DNA from: Enterococcus timonensis
GTDB taxonomy: Bacteria; Bacillota; Bacilli; Lactobacillales; Enterococcaceae
Assembly (NCBI RefSeq): GCF_900104595.1
Contig: NZ_FNVY01000003.1
Location: 434,001-498,000 of the forward strand
Length of the DNA stretch: 64,000 nucleotides
Direction: 5' to 3'
The notes under the pieces were generated by a model. It saw nothing but the letters and a program-made list of their open reading frames with translations, made no database searches and had not been told where the DNA came from. The position numbers and the translations under genes were made by a program. Within the stretch, counting starts at the first letter, position 1; the number at the start of each line of letters is the position of its first letter. This document shows positions 49,412 through 58,701 of this stretch, piece by piece.

Positions 49412-49825
49412 TTACTTTTTGAAAATAATTTTTTTGGACAAAAAATAGTTGGTGACGACAATGACTACTTGCGTCAAGGTCTTAGCCCAAAAATCTGACC
49501 AGGAAAGGCCGCTAATTAAAGCAATCATCAAGAGCATGTCTAGTCCTAAAGAAAAAATTCGTGCGCCAAAAAATAACGAAATTTCCCGCCAAAATTTTTG
49601 TCCGCGGCGATTTTCTCCTGTTTGAAAAACCCAAACTTTATTTACGACATAGGCAAAAAGGACAGAAAAAAACCATGCGAGAAAATTTATTAAGCGATAA
49701 TCCCAGCCAGTTAAATAAGTTGTCAGAAAGTAAACGGCGTAATTTACAACGGTAGTTAATCCGCCGAAAAATAGATAAGTTAGAAGTTGGCGATTTTTTT
49801 CAAGTATTTTAAATATTTTAAGCAT
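49412..49825 (-). CDS. GtrA-family membrane protein
   Basis: 137-residue protein with four predicted helices (LLTYLFFGGLTTVVNYAVYF, FLAWFFSVLFAYVVNKVWVF and two later) and the family pattern of GtrA, a putative flippase for lipid-linked sugars used in cell-wall glycosylation. The ATG at 49825 follows CAGGTG, in which an in-frame GTG lies. It is the first gene before bceR on the same strand, close enough to be co-transcribed. Confidence 0.85.
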   Translation of the reverse strand: MLKIFKILEKNRQLLTYLFFGGLTTVVNYAVYFLTTYLTGWDYRLINFLAWFFSVLFAYVVNKVWVFQTGENRRGQKFWREISLFFGARIFSLGLDMLLMIALISGLSWSDFWAKTLTQVVIVVTNYFLSKKIIFKK

Positions 49826-49870
49826 AGGCACCTGTTCCTATAATTTTTCCAGTTAATTTCTTTCAGTATA

Positions 49871-49903
49871 CCAAAAAAGTCGGCTATAAAAAGCCGACTT
49901 AAG
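49871..49903 (-). terminator. Terminator after nrdF
   Basis: Stem AAGTCGGCT / AGCCGACTT with A-run (T-run on the minus strand). Confidence 0.85.
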
Positions 49904-49911
49904 TCTGAGTT

Positions 49912-50868
49912 TTAAATTTTGTAGTCTGAATCATTCATGGCTTCCACTTGGCCTAATAAATAACCGTTACCGACTTGGGAGAAAAAGTCGTGATTGACAG
50001 TGCCGGTGGAAATTCCGTTCATCACAATCGGATTGACATCTTCGGCGGTATCGGGAAATAGCGGATCAAAGCCAAGATTCATCAGCGCTTTATTGGCGTT
50101 GTAACGCAAAAATATTTTCACTTCGTCCGTCCAACCAAGCCCATCATATAATTCTTCGGTATATTTTTCTTCATTTTCGTAAAGTTTATAGAGGAGATCA
50201 TAGAGCCACTCTTTTAAATTTTCTTGAGCGGTATCATCCAGTTCATTAAACCCTTGTTGAAATTTATAACCGATATAAGTGCCGTGGACCGACTCGTCAC
50301 GAATGATGAGTTTAATAATTTCGGCGACATTGGGAAGTTTGTTGTTGCCTAAATAATAGAGCGGCGTATAAAATCCTGAGTAAAATAGAAAAGTTTCTAG
50401 AAAAACGCTGGCGATTTTTTTCTCTAGTGGGGTGCCGTTTTTGTAAATTTCATTAATGATTTCGGCTTTTTTTTGCAAATAAGGATTTTCATGAGTCCAT
50501 TGAAAAATTTCATCAATTTCTTGTTTCGTATTTAAAGTTGAAAAAATCGACGAATAACTTTTAGCATGGACACTTTCCATAAATTGAATATTGTTTAAAA
50601 CCGCTTCTTCATGAGGGGTGCGAACATCATGGCGCAGTTGCTCCATCCCAGATTCTGATTGGACGGTATCTAAAAGTGTCAGTCCGCCAAAAACATGGCC
50701 GACGACTTTTTTTTCTAGCGCGGAAAGATTGCGCCAATCGTCTAAATCATTGGATAAAGGCACGCGGGTATCTAGCCAAAATTGTTCGGTTAGTTTTTCC
50801 CAAGTCGCTTTATCAATGGCATCTTCAATTTCATTCCAGTTGATGGCGTAATAATAAGTTTCAGTCAT
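49912..50868 (-). CDS. nrdF: Class Ib ribonucleotide reductase beta subunit
   Basis: 318-residue subunit that carries the Mn/Fe-tyrosyl radical for dNTP synthesis. Metal ligands are visible in FMESVHAKSYS (ExxH) and IIRDESVHGTYIG (ExxH). The start at ATG 50868 follows AAGGAGG; the frame extends upstream but that part is non-coding. Last gene of nrdHIEF on the minus strand. Confidence 0.95.
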   Translation of the reverse strand: MTETYYYAINWNEIEDAIDKATWEKLTEQFWLDTRVPLSNDLDDWRNLSALEKKVVGHVFGGLTLLDTVQSESGMEQLRHDVRTPHEEAVLNNIQFMESVHAKSYSSIFSTLNTKQEIDEIFQWTHENPYLQKKAEIINEIYKNGTPLEKKIASVFLETFLFYSGFYTPLYYLGNNKLPNVAEIIKLIIRDESVHGTYIGYKFQQGFNELDDTAQENLKEWLYDLLYKLYENEEKYTEELYDGLGWTDEVKIFLRYNANKALMNLGFDPLFPDTAEDVNPIVMNGISTGTVNHDFFSQVGNGYLLGQVEAMNDSDYKI

Positions 50869-50932
50869 AGTTTCGTTGAATCCTCCTTGAATGTTAGGCA
50901 AAAAATTTGGGCGTCTTTTTAGATTGACGCTG

Positions 50933-53098
50933 TTAAATCGTACAGCTTTCACATTGATTGGCGCCAATTTCTTCATTATTTTCCGTAAAAGTCCGGACAT
51001 AATAAATGGATTTAATCCCTTTTTTAAACGCATAATAGCGCAAAATTGATAAATCGCGAGTCGTTTGTTTATCGGTACCGCCATTTTTCCACTCGTAAAG
51101 ACCATTAGGAATCACTGCCGGCATAAATAAAGTCAAACTCATTCCTTGATCGACATGTTTTTGGGCGATGGCATACGTGTCAATGACTTTGCGCATATCC
51201 ATTTGGTAGGCGCTCGTGTAATAAGGCAAACTATCGTTGTTTAAAAGAGGCACCGGAAAATAAATTTTGCCGATTTTTTTCTCTTGCCGTTCTTCAATCA
51301 AACGAGTAATCGGATGAATCGAAGCTGAAGTATCGTTAATATAAGAAATCGAACCATTGGGAGCTACGGCTAGCCGGTTTTGATGATAAAGTCCGAACTG
51401 TTGAATATTTTTTTTCAGTTGGGCCCAATCGTTAGTAGTAGGAATAAAAATATGTTTAAATAATTCAGCGACTTGTGGCTGATGAATAACGATATCTTTT
51501 TCCAAATAAGGAATAAAGTAAGCGCCAGATGCGTAAGTGGAATTTTCAAAATTGGCAAAAGTTTCCTTTTTCTCTTTAGCAATTTTCATGGAAGCTGTTA
51601 AGGTCCAATAATTTAGCAACATAAAATACAAATCAGTAAATTCTAAAGCCGCATCTGAACCGTAAGTCAGCTGGTGGTGGGCTAAGAAAGTATGCAGGCC
51701 CATAGCGCCAAGTCCAATAGTGTGAGCTTTTTGATTGCCATTTTTAATGGAAGGGACGACATCAATTTCCGAATGATCGGTGACAAAAGTTAAGGCGCGG
51801 GTCATAGTTTCAACCGACTGGCCAAAGTCAGGTGACTTCATCAGATTAACAATATTTGTCGAGCCAAGATTACAACTAATATCGGTCCCCAGAGTGGCGT
51901 AACTTTGATCGTCATTTAAGACACTAGGTTCTTGGACTTGCAAAATCTCCGAGCAAAGATTACTCATAATAATTTTTCCGGCAATTGGACTATGGCGATT
52001 GGCAGTATCAATATTTACTACATAAGGATAGCCCGATTCTTGCTGGAGCTTAGAAATTTCTTCTTCTAAAGCGCGAGCTTTAATTTTTGTTTTGGAAATT
52101 TTTGGATTCGCAACGAGATTGTCATATTCAGCGGTAATATCGATATAGGAAAATGGTTTTCCGTATTCTTTTTCCACTGAATAAGGAGAAAATAAATACA
52201 TATCGGCATTTTTTTGCGCTAATTCGTAAAATTTATCTGGAATAATAACGCCTAGTGATAACGTTTTGACGCGAATTTTTTCATCGGCATTTTCTTTTTT
52301 TGACGATAAAAATAATTCAATATCCGGATGGAAAATATTCAAATAAACCACCCCAGCACCTTGCCGCTGACCTAATTGATTGGAATAGGAAAAACTATCC
52401 TCTAGTAATTTCATCACCGGCACCACGCCAGAAGCAGCACCGGCATAACCTTTAATAGGAGCGCCGGCTTCACGTAAATTAGACAAAGTAATTCCCACGC
52501 CGCCGCCAATCCGTGACAATTGCAAGGCCGAATTAATGGCGCGGCCAATGGAATTCATATCATCAGTCACTTGAATTAAAAAACAAGAAACCAATTCGCC
52601 CCGTCGTTTACGTCCGGCATTGAGAAATGTTGGAGTCGCCGGTTGATAGCGTTGGTGAATCATTTCGTCAGCTAACTTCCAAGCCAAATCTTCATCGCCG
52701 CCAGCCATATACAAAGCGTTGTAAGCGACTCGATCAGAAAAATCTTCTAAGTAAAGGGTGCCATCGTTAGTTTTTAAGGCATATTGGGTGTAAAACTTAT
52801 AAGCGGCCATAAATGATTTAAAACGAAAATTTTGCTCTCTTAGAAAAGCAAAAAGTTTTTCAATAAAGGTTAAGGAATACTGATGAAGAAATTCAGTTTC
52901 CAAATAATCATTTTCTGTTAGCCAAGAAAGTTTTTCTTCAACGCTAGCAAAAGTTTTCGTATTTGGTATGACGTTTTCCTTAAAAAAAGCAGACAAAGCT
53001 TCCAAATCTTTATGCAAAGGAATTTGGCCATTTTTTGGTCGGTTGATTTCGTTATTTAACTTAAAGTAAGTTACTTCTGGTAATTGTTTGAGACTCAA
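50933..53098 (-). CDS. nrdE: Class Ib ribonucleotide reductase alpha subunit
   Basis: 721-residue catalytic subunit. Active-site cysteines appear in GELVSCFLIQV and NLCSEI, with loop ALQLSRIGGGVG and the C-terminal redox pair QCESCTI that is reduced by NrdH. The start is probably TTG 53098, overlapping nrdI by 38 bp; no good ATG exists near. Confidence 0.95.
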   Translation of the reverse strand: MSLKQLPEVTYFKLNNEINRPKNGQIPLHKDLEALSAFFKENVIPNTKTFASVEEKLSWLTENDYLETEFLHQYSLTFIEKLFAFLREQNFRFKSFMAAYKFYTQYALKTNDGTLYLEDFSDRVAYNALYMAGGDEDLAWKLADEMIHQRYQPATPTFLNAGRKRRGELVSCFLIQVTDDMNSIGRAINSALQLSRIGGGVGITLSNLREAGAPIKGYAGAASGVVPVMKLLEDSFSYSNQLGQRQGAGVVYLNIFHPDIELFLSSKKENADEKIRVKTLSLGVIIPDKFYELAQKNADMYLFSPYSVEKEYGKPFSYIDITAEYDNLVANPKISKTKIKARALEEEISKLQQESGYPYVVNIDTANRHSPIAGKIIMSNLCSEILQVQEPSVLNDDQSYATLGTDISCNLGSTNIVNLMKSPDFGQSVETMTRALTFVTDHSEIDVVPSIKNGNQKAHTIGLGAMGLHTFLAHHQLTYGSDAALEFTDLYFMLLNYWTLTASMKIAKEKKETFANFENSTYASGAYFIPYLEKDIVIHQPQVAELFKHIFIPTTNDWAQLKKNIQQFGLYHQNRLAVAPNGSISYINDTSASIHPITRLIEERQEKKIGKIYFPVPLLNNDSLPYYTSAYQMDMRKVIDTYAIAQKHVDQGMSLTLFMPAVIPNGLYEWKNGGTDKQTTRDLSILRYYAFKKGIKSIYYVRTFTENNEEIGANQCESCTI

Positions 53099-53459
53099 GT
53101 TGTTCCACCACTTCCGTTAATTTTTCGATATCGCGTGTCGTCCCTGAAAATTCAAAGCTATAAAGAATCGGTAGCTGAAATTCTTTGGCCAAATCTTTGG
53201 CAGTAAAAATAAAAAGTTCCGCAAAATTTCGATTGCCTGTTCCTACAAGCCCCATACAATAACGGGCATTTTCTTCATAAGCTAGAAATTCAAAAACTGG
53301 ATCGGTTATTTCTCGCTCATAAGTTGGGGTGATTAAAATAAAAGGCTCCTTGATCGCTTTGAACGGATCAAGGGGCGTAATTTCTAAAGTGTTTGTAAAA
53401 GGGGATTTTTGAATAAAGCGCCGCGTTTGCCCGGCAACTGAAAAATAAATAATTTTCAT
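53061..53459 (-). CDS. nrdI: Flavodoxin-like NrdI
   Basis: 132-residue flavodoxin that supplies the oxidant for building the manganese cofactor of NrdF. FMN-binding loop SVAGQTRRFI, and LITPTYEREI and GLVGTGNRNF are typical. Its start touches the stop of nrdH and its end overlaps nrdE. Confidence 0.95.
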   Translation of the reverse strand: MKIIYFSVAGQTRRFIQKSPFTNTLEITPLDPFKAIKEPFILITPTYEREITDPVFEFLAYEENARYCMGLVGTGNRNFAELFIFTAKDLAKEFQLPILYSFEFSGTTRDIEKLTEVVEQLESQTITRSNLL

Positions 53460-53680
53460 TAGCTAGCCAGCGCCTTTAAACGATCGGGATTAAAACCCAC
53501 AATCATATCATCTTGATAAAAGACCACCGGTACACTGACTAGGCCAAGTGATTTCAGCCAAGCGATTTTTTCCGGTTGTTCGTCAATATTTATTTCTTGA
53601 AAAGGCACGTCATGCGCCTCGAGATATCGTTTCACCATTTTGCATTGCACACAATTATTTTTTGAATAAACAGTTGTCAT
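53459..53680 (-). CDS. nrdH: Glutaredoxin-like NrdH
   Basis: 73-residue redoxin that delivers electrons to NrdE. Redox motif NNCVQCKM (CxxC), then VSVPVVFYQDD with the cis-Pro, as in NrdH. First gene of the operon; ribosome site AAGGAGGAAG. Confidence 0.95.
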   Translation of the reverse strand: MTTVYSKNNCVQCKMVKRYLEAHDVPFQEINIDEQPEKIAWLKSLGLVSVPVVFYQDDMIVGFNPDRLKALAS

Positions 53681-53704
53681 TTTTCTTCCTCCTTGCTTGC
53701 CTTA

Positions 53705-53786
53705 AGTATACGAGAAATATTTTAAAAGTCAACGAAATAACACAAGATAATGTATGCAAAAACATATCGACTACTATCCATAGTGG
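53705..53786 (-). promoter_or_regulatory. nrdH promoter with paired NrdR boxes
   Basis: On the minus strand: TTGACT (plus 53727-53732), 16-bp spacer, TATACT (plus 53705-53710). Upstream, ACACAAGATAATGTAT (53740-53755) and CTACTATCCATAGTGG (53771-53786) resemble NrdR boxes and have centres exactly 31 bp apart, the usual three-turn spacing. Confidence 0.75.
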
Positions 53787-53905
53787 GTAAGTGACGGATT
53801 CAGCGGATTGTGCAAAAAATAAATAACAAAAAATTTTTTTAGTTAGAAGAGTTAAAAAAGGCTTTTTATTTTTGATTAGAAACACCAAGAAAACGCAATT
53901 TTTCA

Positions 53906-53961
53906 TTGACTTTGGCCATTAATAAGGGTATCGTTTTAATTGGAAATGAGAATCATTCTCA
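53906..53961 (+). promoter_or_regulatory. feo promoter and Fur box
   Basis: TTGACT (53906-53911), 17-bp spacer, TATCGT (53929-53934). TGAGAATCATTCTCA (53947-53961) is a Fur-type palindrome with only the central base pair broken, lying over the expected transcription start. Confidence 0.82.
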
Positions 53962-53987
53962 ACTTAAAGGAACGGGAGAAAAATAAC

Positions 53988-54458
53988 TTGCTCACTTTAG
54001 CTCAAGGAGTTGTCGGGAAAAATTACCAAATCGCTGGATTCCACCCGTCCTTAATGCAAGATCATCATTTGCGCAATTTAGGATTAACGATGGGCAGTTC
54101 CATTCGATTGATTGCTCCACAAGTAGATGGTGGGATTGTCACCATGGGACCGACAAAAATAGCGCTGAATCAAGAAATTTTAGAAAAAATATTAATTACC
54201 GAAATCACTGAAGAAAAACCTCGCTACGCACTTGCTACGTTAAAACCTAATCAAAAAGGAAACATTGCTGCTGTCCTTGGCACCGGAGCGGTGAAAAGAC
54301 GGTTATTAGATATGGGTTTAACGCGGGGAACAGAAATTTTACTGAGAAAAGTCGCGCCCATGGGCGATCCCATTGAAATTAAAATTCGCGGCTACGAACT
54401 CACGTTACGGAAACAAGAAGTGGAACTAATTATGGTGACGCTGGAGGACGATAGATGA
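53988..54458 (+). CDS. feoA: Ferrous iron transport protein A, two FeoA domains
   Basis: 156-residue protein with two FeoA (SH3-like) domains: the first with NYQIAGFHPS and HLRNLGLTMGSSIRL, the second with GNIAAVLGTGAVKRRLLDMGLTRGTE and IEIKIRGYELTLRKQE. Single FeoA proteins are ~75 residues. The ATG/TTG codons further up lie in the Fur box, so the TTG at 53988 behind CGGGAGAA is the best start. FeoA modulates FeoB; the stop overlaps the feoB ATG. Confidence 0.88.
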   Translation: MLTLAQGVVGKNYQIAGFHPSLMQDHHLRNLGLTMGSSIRLIAPQVDGGIVTMGPTKIALNQEILEKILITEITEEKPRYALATLKPNQKGNIAAVLGTGAVKRRLLDMGLTRGTEILLRKVAPMGDPIEIKIRGYELTLRKQEVELIMVTLEDDR

Positions 54459-56605
54459 AAAAAATATTCGCATTAGCGGGCAATCCCAATGCCGGAAAAA
54501 CGTCCGTCTTTAATGAACTCACTGGTTCTAGTCAATATGTAGGAAACTGGCCAGGGGTCACCGTTGAGAAAAAAGAAGGCGTCTTGAAAAAAAATAAAGA
54601 AATCGCCTTACAAGATTTGCCAGGAATTTATTCACTTTCTCCTTATACGCCAGAAGAAATTGTCGCCCGTCGTTATTTATTGGAAGAAGAATTTTCCGGC
54701 ATTATTAATGTGGTGGACGCTACGAATCTGGAGCGAAATTTATATTTAACGACACAACTATTAGAAATCGGTCAGCCGTTAGTTGTGGCGGTAAATATGA
54801 TGGATTTATTGAGAAAAAGCGGCCAAGTGCTTAATTTAGAAAAATTAGCATATGGGCTAAATGTGCCGGTTGTGGGTGTATCAGCTTTAAAGAAAAAAGG
54901 CCTAGACGAACTAGTAAAAAAATCTCTTAGTCACGCTGCTAGTTCAATTAATCAAATGCCCCCAAGTTATGATCCACGCCTAGAAGCTGCTCTTAGTGAA
55001 CTGGCTGATATTTTAGGCAATAGTTTACCAAAAACGGCTACTAGATTTTATTTAATGAAAGTTTTTGAACGTGATGAGGCAATTTTGTCGCAGCTAATTT
55101 TAAATCCATTACAAAAAAAAGAAATCGCTGAAGTTATTCATTTGACTGAAAAAATTTTTAAAGATGATGCCGAGTCGATTGTGGTAAATGAACGTTACGC
55201 ATTTATTGAACGCGTTTTGGATTTATGTACCGAAAAAAAAGCGAGCGCGGAATTTTCTGTCAGTGATAAAATCGACGCCATTGTCACCAATCGCTTTTTA
55301 GCTTTACCGATTTTTGCTTTAGTCATGTGGGCAGTCTATTATTTATCGATTCAAACGATTGGAACGCTAGCCACTGATTGGGTCAATGAAGTTTTATTTG
55401 GCCAATGGGTGCCAACGACGATTGGAAACTTTCTGCAAATGATTCACGTCGCCCCTTGGATGCAAAGTTTAGTTTTAGATGGAATTGTAGGAAGTGTGGG
55501 AGCGGTCCTGGGTTTCTTACCACAATTATTAGTCTTATTTTTCTGCTTAGCGATTTTAGAAGACTGCGGCTATATGTCGCGGATTGCATTTGTGATGGAT
55601 CGTCTATTTCGAAAATTCGGACTGTCAGGAAAAAGTTTTATTCCCATGTTAATTGCCACCGGATGTGGGGTGCCCGCCGTTATGGCCTCTCGCACGATTG
55701 AAAATGAAGCCGACCGCAAGTTAACCGTCATGGTGACGACGTTTATGCCCTGCTCAGCAAAATTACCGATTATCGCTTTAATTTCGGGGGCATTTTTCCC
55801 GCACAATTCTTGGGTGGCACCGTCTAGTTATTTCTTAGGAATTTCGGCGATCGTTTTATCGGGGATTGCTTTGAAAAAAACAGCACTCTTTGCAGGAGAC
55901 CCGGCGCCATTTATTATGGAGTTGCCAAATTATCATTGGCCACAACCACGCAACGTGATTTTCCATACGTTAGAACGAGGAAAATCTTTTGTAAAAAAAG
56001 CAGGAACAATTATTTTTGTATCTGGCGTATTTATTTGGCTCTTGTCTAATTTTAATTGGCATTTGCAATTCGTAAGTGAAAATGAAAGTCTATTGGCTGA
56101 TTTCGGTCGCTTCTTAGCACCAATTTTTGCGCCACTTGGTTGGGGAACTTGGCAAGGAACAGTGGCGACATTAATGGGACTGGTAGCTAAGGAAAATGTT
56201 TTAGGAACTTTTGGCGTTTTATTAGGCGGCCTATCTCAAGTTTCAGATACCGGATCGGAAGTCTGGCCACAACTGCAAACCATGTTCACTCCAATGGCGG
56301 CTTATTCTTTCTTAGCGTTTAATTTATTATGCGCCCCATGTTTTGCGGCGATGGGGGCGATTGCCAAAGAAATGAATAATCGCAAATGGACAGCTTTAGC
56401 TATTTCTTATCAATGTGGTTTGGCTTATGTGGTAAGTTTGATTTTTTATCAAGTAGGTCATGTGGCCTTTGAAGGTGGACAAATTGGATTTGGTTTTTAT
56501 ATGGCGCTAGTTTTTGTCGGTGTATTAACTTATTTTGTCGTTCGGAAACCAAAAAAATCAGTAGCAACAGTAAGTTTATCTGGACAATTGGAAAGGAGCC
56601 GATAA
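54455..56605 (+). CDS. feoB: Ferrous iron transport protein B
   Basis: 716-residue GTP-gated Fe(II) transporter. G domain: GNPNAGKTSVFN (G1), NWPGVTVEKKEG (G2), DLPGIYS (G3) and NMMDL (G4); a C-terminal membrane part with gate and core regions, including FIPMLIATGCGVPAVMASR and TFMPCSAKLPI. Overlaps feoA by 4 bp (ATGA) and is followed by the small associated gene. Confidence 0.96.
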   Translation: MKKIFALAGNPNAGKTSVFNELTGSSQYVGNWPGVTVEKKEGVLKKNKEIALQDLPGIYSLSPYTPEEIVARRYLLEEEFSGIINVVDATNLERNLYLTTQLLEIGQPLVVAVNMMDLLRKSGQVLNLEKLAYGLNVPVVGVSALKKKGLDELVKKSLSHAASSINQMPPSYDPRLEAALSELADILGNSLPKTATRFYLMKVFERDEAILSQLILNPLQKKEIAEVIHLTEKIFKDDAESIVVNERYAFIERVLDLCTEKKASAEFSVSDKIDAIVTNRFLALPIFALVMWAVYYLSIQTIGTLATDWVNEVLFGQWVPTTIGNFLQMIHVAPWMQSLVLDGIVGSVGAVLGFLPQLLVLFFCLAILEDCGYMSRIAFVMDRLFRKFGLSGKSFIPMLIATGCGVPAVMASRTIENEADRKLTVMVTTFMPCSAKLPIIALISGAFFPHNSWVAPSSYFLGISAIVLSGIALKKTALFAGDPAPFIMELPNYHWPQPRNVIFHTLERGKSFVKKAGTIIFVSGVFIWLLSNFNWHLQFVSENESLLADFGRFLAPIFAPLGWGTWQGTVATLMGLVAKENVLGTFGVLLGGLSQVSDTGSEVWPQLQTMFTPMAAYSFLAFNLLCAPCFAAMGAIAKEMNNRKWTALAISYQCGLAYVVSLIFYQVGHVAFEGGQIGFGFYMALVFVGVLTYFVVRKPKKSVATVSLSGQLERSR

Positions 56606-56606
56606 A

Positions 56607-56738
56607 GTGTCAACTTTTATTTTAGGGGTATTCATTTTCGGTAGCTGTGGTTTAGTAATATATAAAACAATTAAAAGAGGATCCAGTTGTGAAGATTGCA
56701 CAACAGCTTGTGCGGTAAAAGATTTGAAAAAAAGCTAA
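56607..56738 (+). CDS. FeoB-associated Cys-rich membrane protein
   Basis: 43-residue protein starting at GTG 56607, one base after the feoB stop, with AAAGGAG upstream. One membrane helix (FILGVFIFGSCGLVIY) is followed by a Cys-containing tail (SCEDCTTAC). This is the layout of the FeoB-associated family found after feoB in Firmicutes; its role is unknown but may assist iron transport. Confidence 0.82.
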   Translation: MSTFILGVFIFGSCGLVIYKTIKRGSSCEDCTTACAVKDLKKS

Positions 56739-56766
56739 AAAATTTTTAAAAGCGCAACTGGATTGA

Positions 56767-56804
56767 ATAAAAGAGGAAGCATTTCGATGCTTCCTCTTTT
56801 ATTT
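56767..56804 (+). terminator. Terminator after the feo operon
   Basis: Perfect stem AAAAGAGGAAGCAT / ATGCTTCCTCTTTT. Confidence 0.92.
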
Positions 56805-56848
56805 AGCCAAAATAAGCGGTGAAAATATTAGAATATTTTAAAAACTTA

Positions 56849-57071
56849 TTGACATTACTTTAGATTTAAGATAATATTAAAAAAAAAATAAAAGGTGATT
56901 CCAATGAAAAATAAAAAATAAAATGGTTTAATCGTTCTAAAAAGTAATTTAAAGATGCACTTAAACTGCAAAAAAATGTTCTAGTGAGCTAGCTTTTTTT
57001 TGCAGTCGTTTTGCTCAGTTTAACTATTTATAATAACTGGAGGCTGCAAGGGCCTTTTTTGGAGGAGTATT
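56849..57071 (+). promoter_or_regulatory. Leader region with short peptide and attenuator-like hairpin
   Basis: Promoter TTGACA (56849-56854), 17-bp spacer, TAATAT (56872-56877). AAAGGTG (56891-56897) precedes a five-codon frame MKNKK (56904-56921). Then ACTGCAAAAAA...TTTTTTTTGCAGT (56965-57006) forms a long A/T-rich hairpin, ahead of the ABC exporter whose ribosome site is GGAGGAG at 57061. This resembles translation-controlled attenuation of drug-efflux genes. Confidence 0.5.
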
Positions 57072-58636
57072 TTGATTAAGTATATGTTACGCCGTAAAAC
57101 TTCAAATTTTTTAATTTGTCTAATGCTCGTTTTGTATTCTGGTTTAACCGTGCTATCCGCATTTTTAATGACCTATTCTACCGATGCGTTAATCAAGTTG
57201 GATTTTAGCACTTTTTCTTTTTGGTTAGGAATTATTGTGGTCATCCGTATTTTTTTAACTTGGCTTGATTATTTTGAATCGGTTTATCAGGAAAAAATTA
57301 TTCAAAGAATGGTCACTGATATTCGCATCGACATTGTCAAAAAAATTGGCGGGATGTCTTATGTTGAATATGAGGGCACCAAGTCGGAAAGTTATAGTTC
57401 TTGGCTGACTAACGATATGAAAAGATTGCAAGATGAAGGATTTACCGCTATTTTTCATGCCGTGGATTTAGGAGCGCAAATTATTTTTGCAACAATTGCC
57501 CTACTTTATTACAGTCTGCTAGTTATGATCGCAGCTTTGTTAACGACCGTGATGATGATCTATGTGCCAAGGAAACTAAGCGCAAATGTGAGTATCAAAA
57601 GTCGGGATTTATCCGATCAATACGAAAAATTTCTTAGTAAATCTAATAGCATTATTGGTGGATTTTCGATTTTTTATGCTTTCGATCGATTGCCCACCAT
57701 GGTGAAGATGATTCGCCAAAGTTCTGTGGAAACAGAAGACGCTGCGGTAAATTTGCAAAGAGAAAAAGAAAAAGTTTTTGCAGCGGTAAATTTAGTTGGT
57801 TTCTTTGGCCAAATTGTCATCGATTTGCTCACCGGGTTTCTGGCCGTTGCAGGAGTTGTTACGGTGGGGTCCATTAGTTCAACGGGGAATCTGTCGGGAA
57901 AATTAACTTTTTCGCTCTCTAATATTACTAACGATTTTGTGGAAATTAAATCTAGCCGCGTCTTGTTGCAAAAGTTTGACTTAGCCCAAGACATTGAAAA
58001 TGAGTCGCTAGTATTAGCTGAAGTCAATTCACCTATTGACATGAAGCAAATTGAAATTAAAAATCTCGCTCTTTCTTTTAGGGAAGAAATTATTTTTCGC
58101 GATTTTAATTTGACGATTCAGCACGGAGACAAAATTATTATCACTGGCCGCAGTGGAGGCGGGAATCAGCGTTTGCTAAAATATTAGCCGGTTACTATCA
58201 AAATTACACCGGGGAAGTTTTGGTGGATGGAGCGGAGTTAAAAACTATTTCTGAAAAAGACTATCGAAAATCGGTTTTATATGTGGAGCAGACGCCGTAT
58301 TTATTTTCCGCCGATCTGCAAAATAACATTACCTTGTTTGAAGATCCGCAAGAGCCAGAGCTAAATCAGTTGCTTGATTTACTGGAATTAAAAAATTTAA
58401 ATCATGATTTGACGAAATTATCTGGCGGACAAAAGCAAAGAGTCCATCTAGCTAGAGCACTTTATCAAGGGCAACAGGTGTTGATTTTGGATGAAGCAAC
58501 TTCTTCTTTAAATAGTGAGTTGCAATACAAAATTGAAAAAGAGCTTTTTTCGCAAGAGGATCTAACAATTGTAATTATTACTCATCATTTGGATGCGAGA
58601 ATTGCTGAGCTGGCTGATGAAGTAGTGAATTTTTAA
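57072..58636 (+). pseudogene. ABC exporter (ABC-B type), frameshifted in Walker A
   Basis: A half-exporter with an N-terminal transmembrane domain (about 1-280) and a nucleotide-binding domain. The frame breaks at 58164-58165: GGCGGGAATCAGC should read with one more A to give GRSGGGKSAFAKILAGYY. As written, the first part stops at 58187 after SGGGNQRLLKY. The rest (readable from the break, ORF from 58220) has signature LSGGQKQRVHLARAL, Walker [13 protein letters not shown] and ITHHLD. One missing base inactivates it unless this is a sequencing error. The start is TTG 57072 (or ATG 57084). Confidence 0.82.
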
Positions 58637-58646
58637 GCGTATAACC

Positions 58647-58688
58647 AAAAAAATTGACCGCAAATTTTCTTGCGGTCAATTTTTTGTT
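58647..58688. terminator. Bidirectional terminator
   Basis: Stem AAAATTGACCGCAA / TTGCGGTCAATTTT between the ABC exporter and the convergent lipoprotein gene. Confidence 0.92.
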
Positions 58689-58701
58689 ATAATGAGGAGC
58701 A

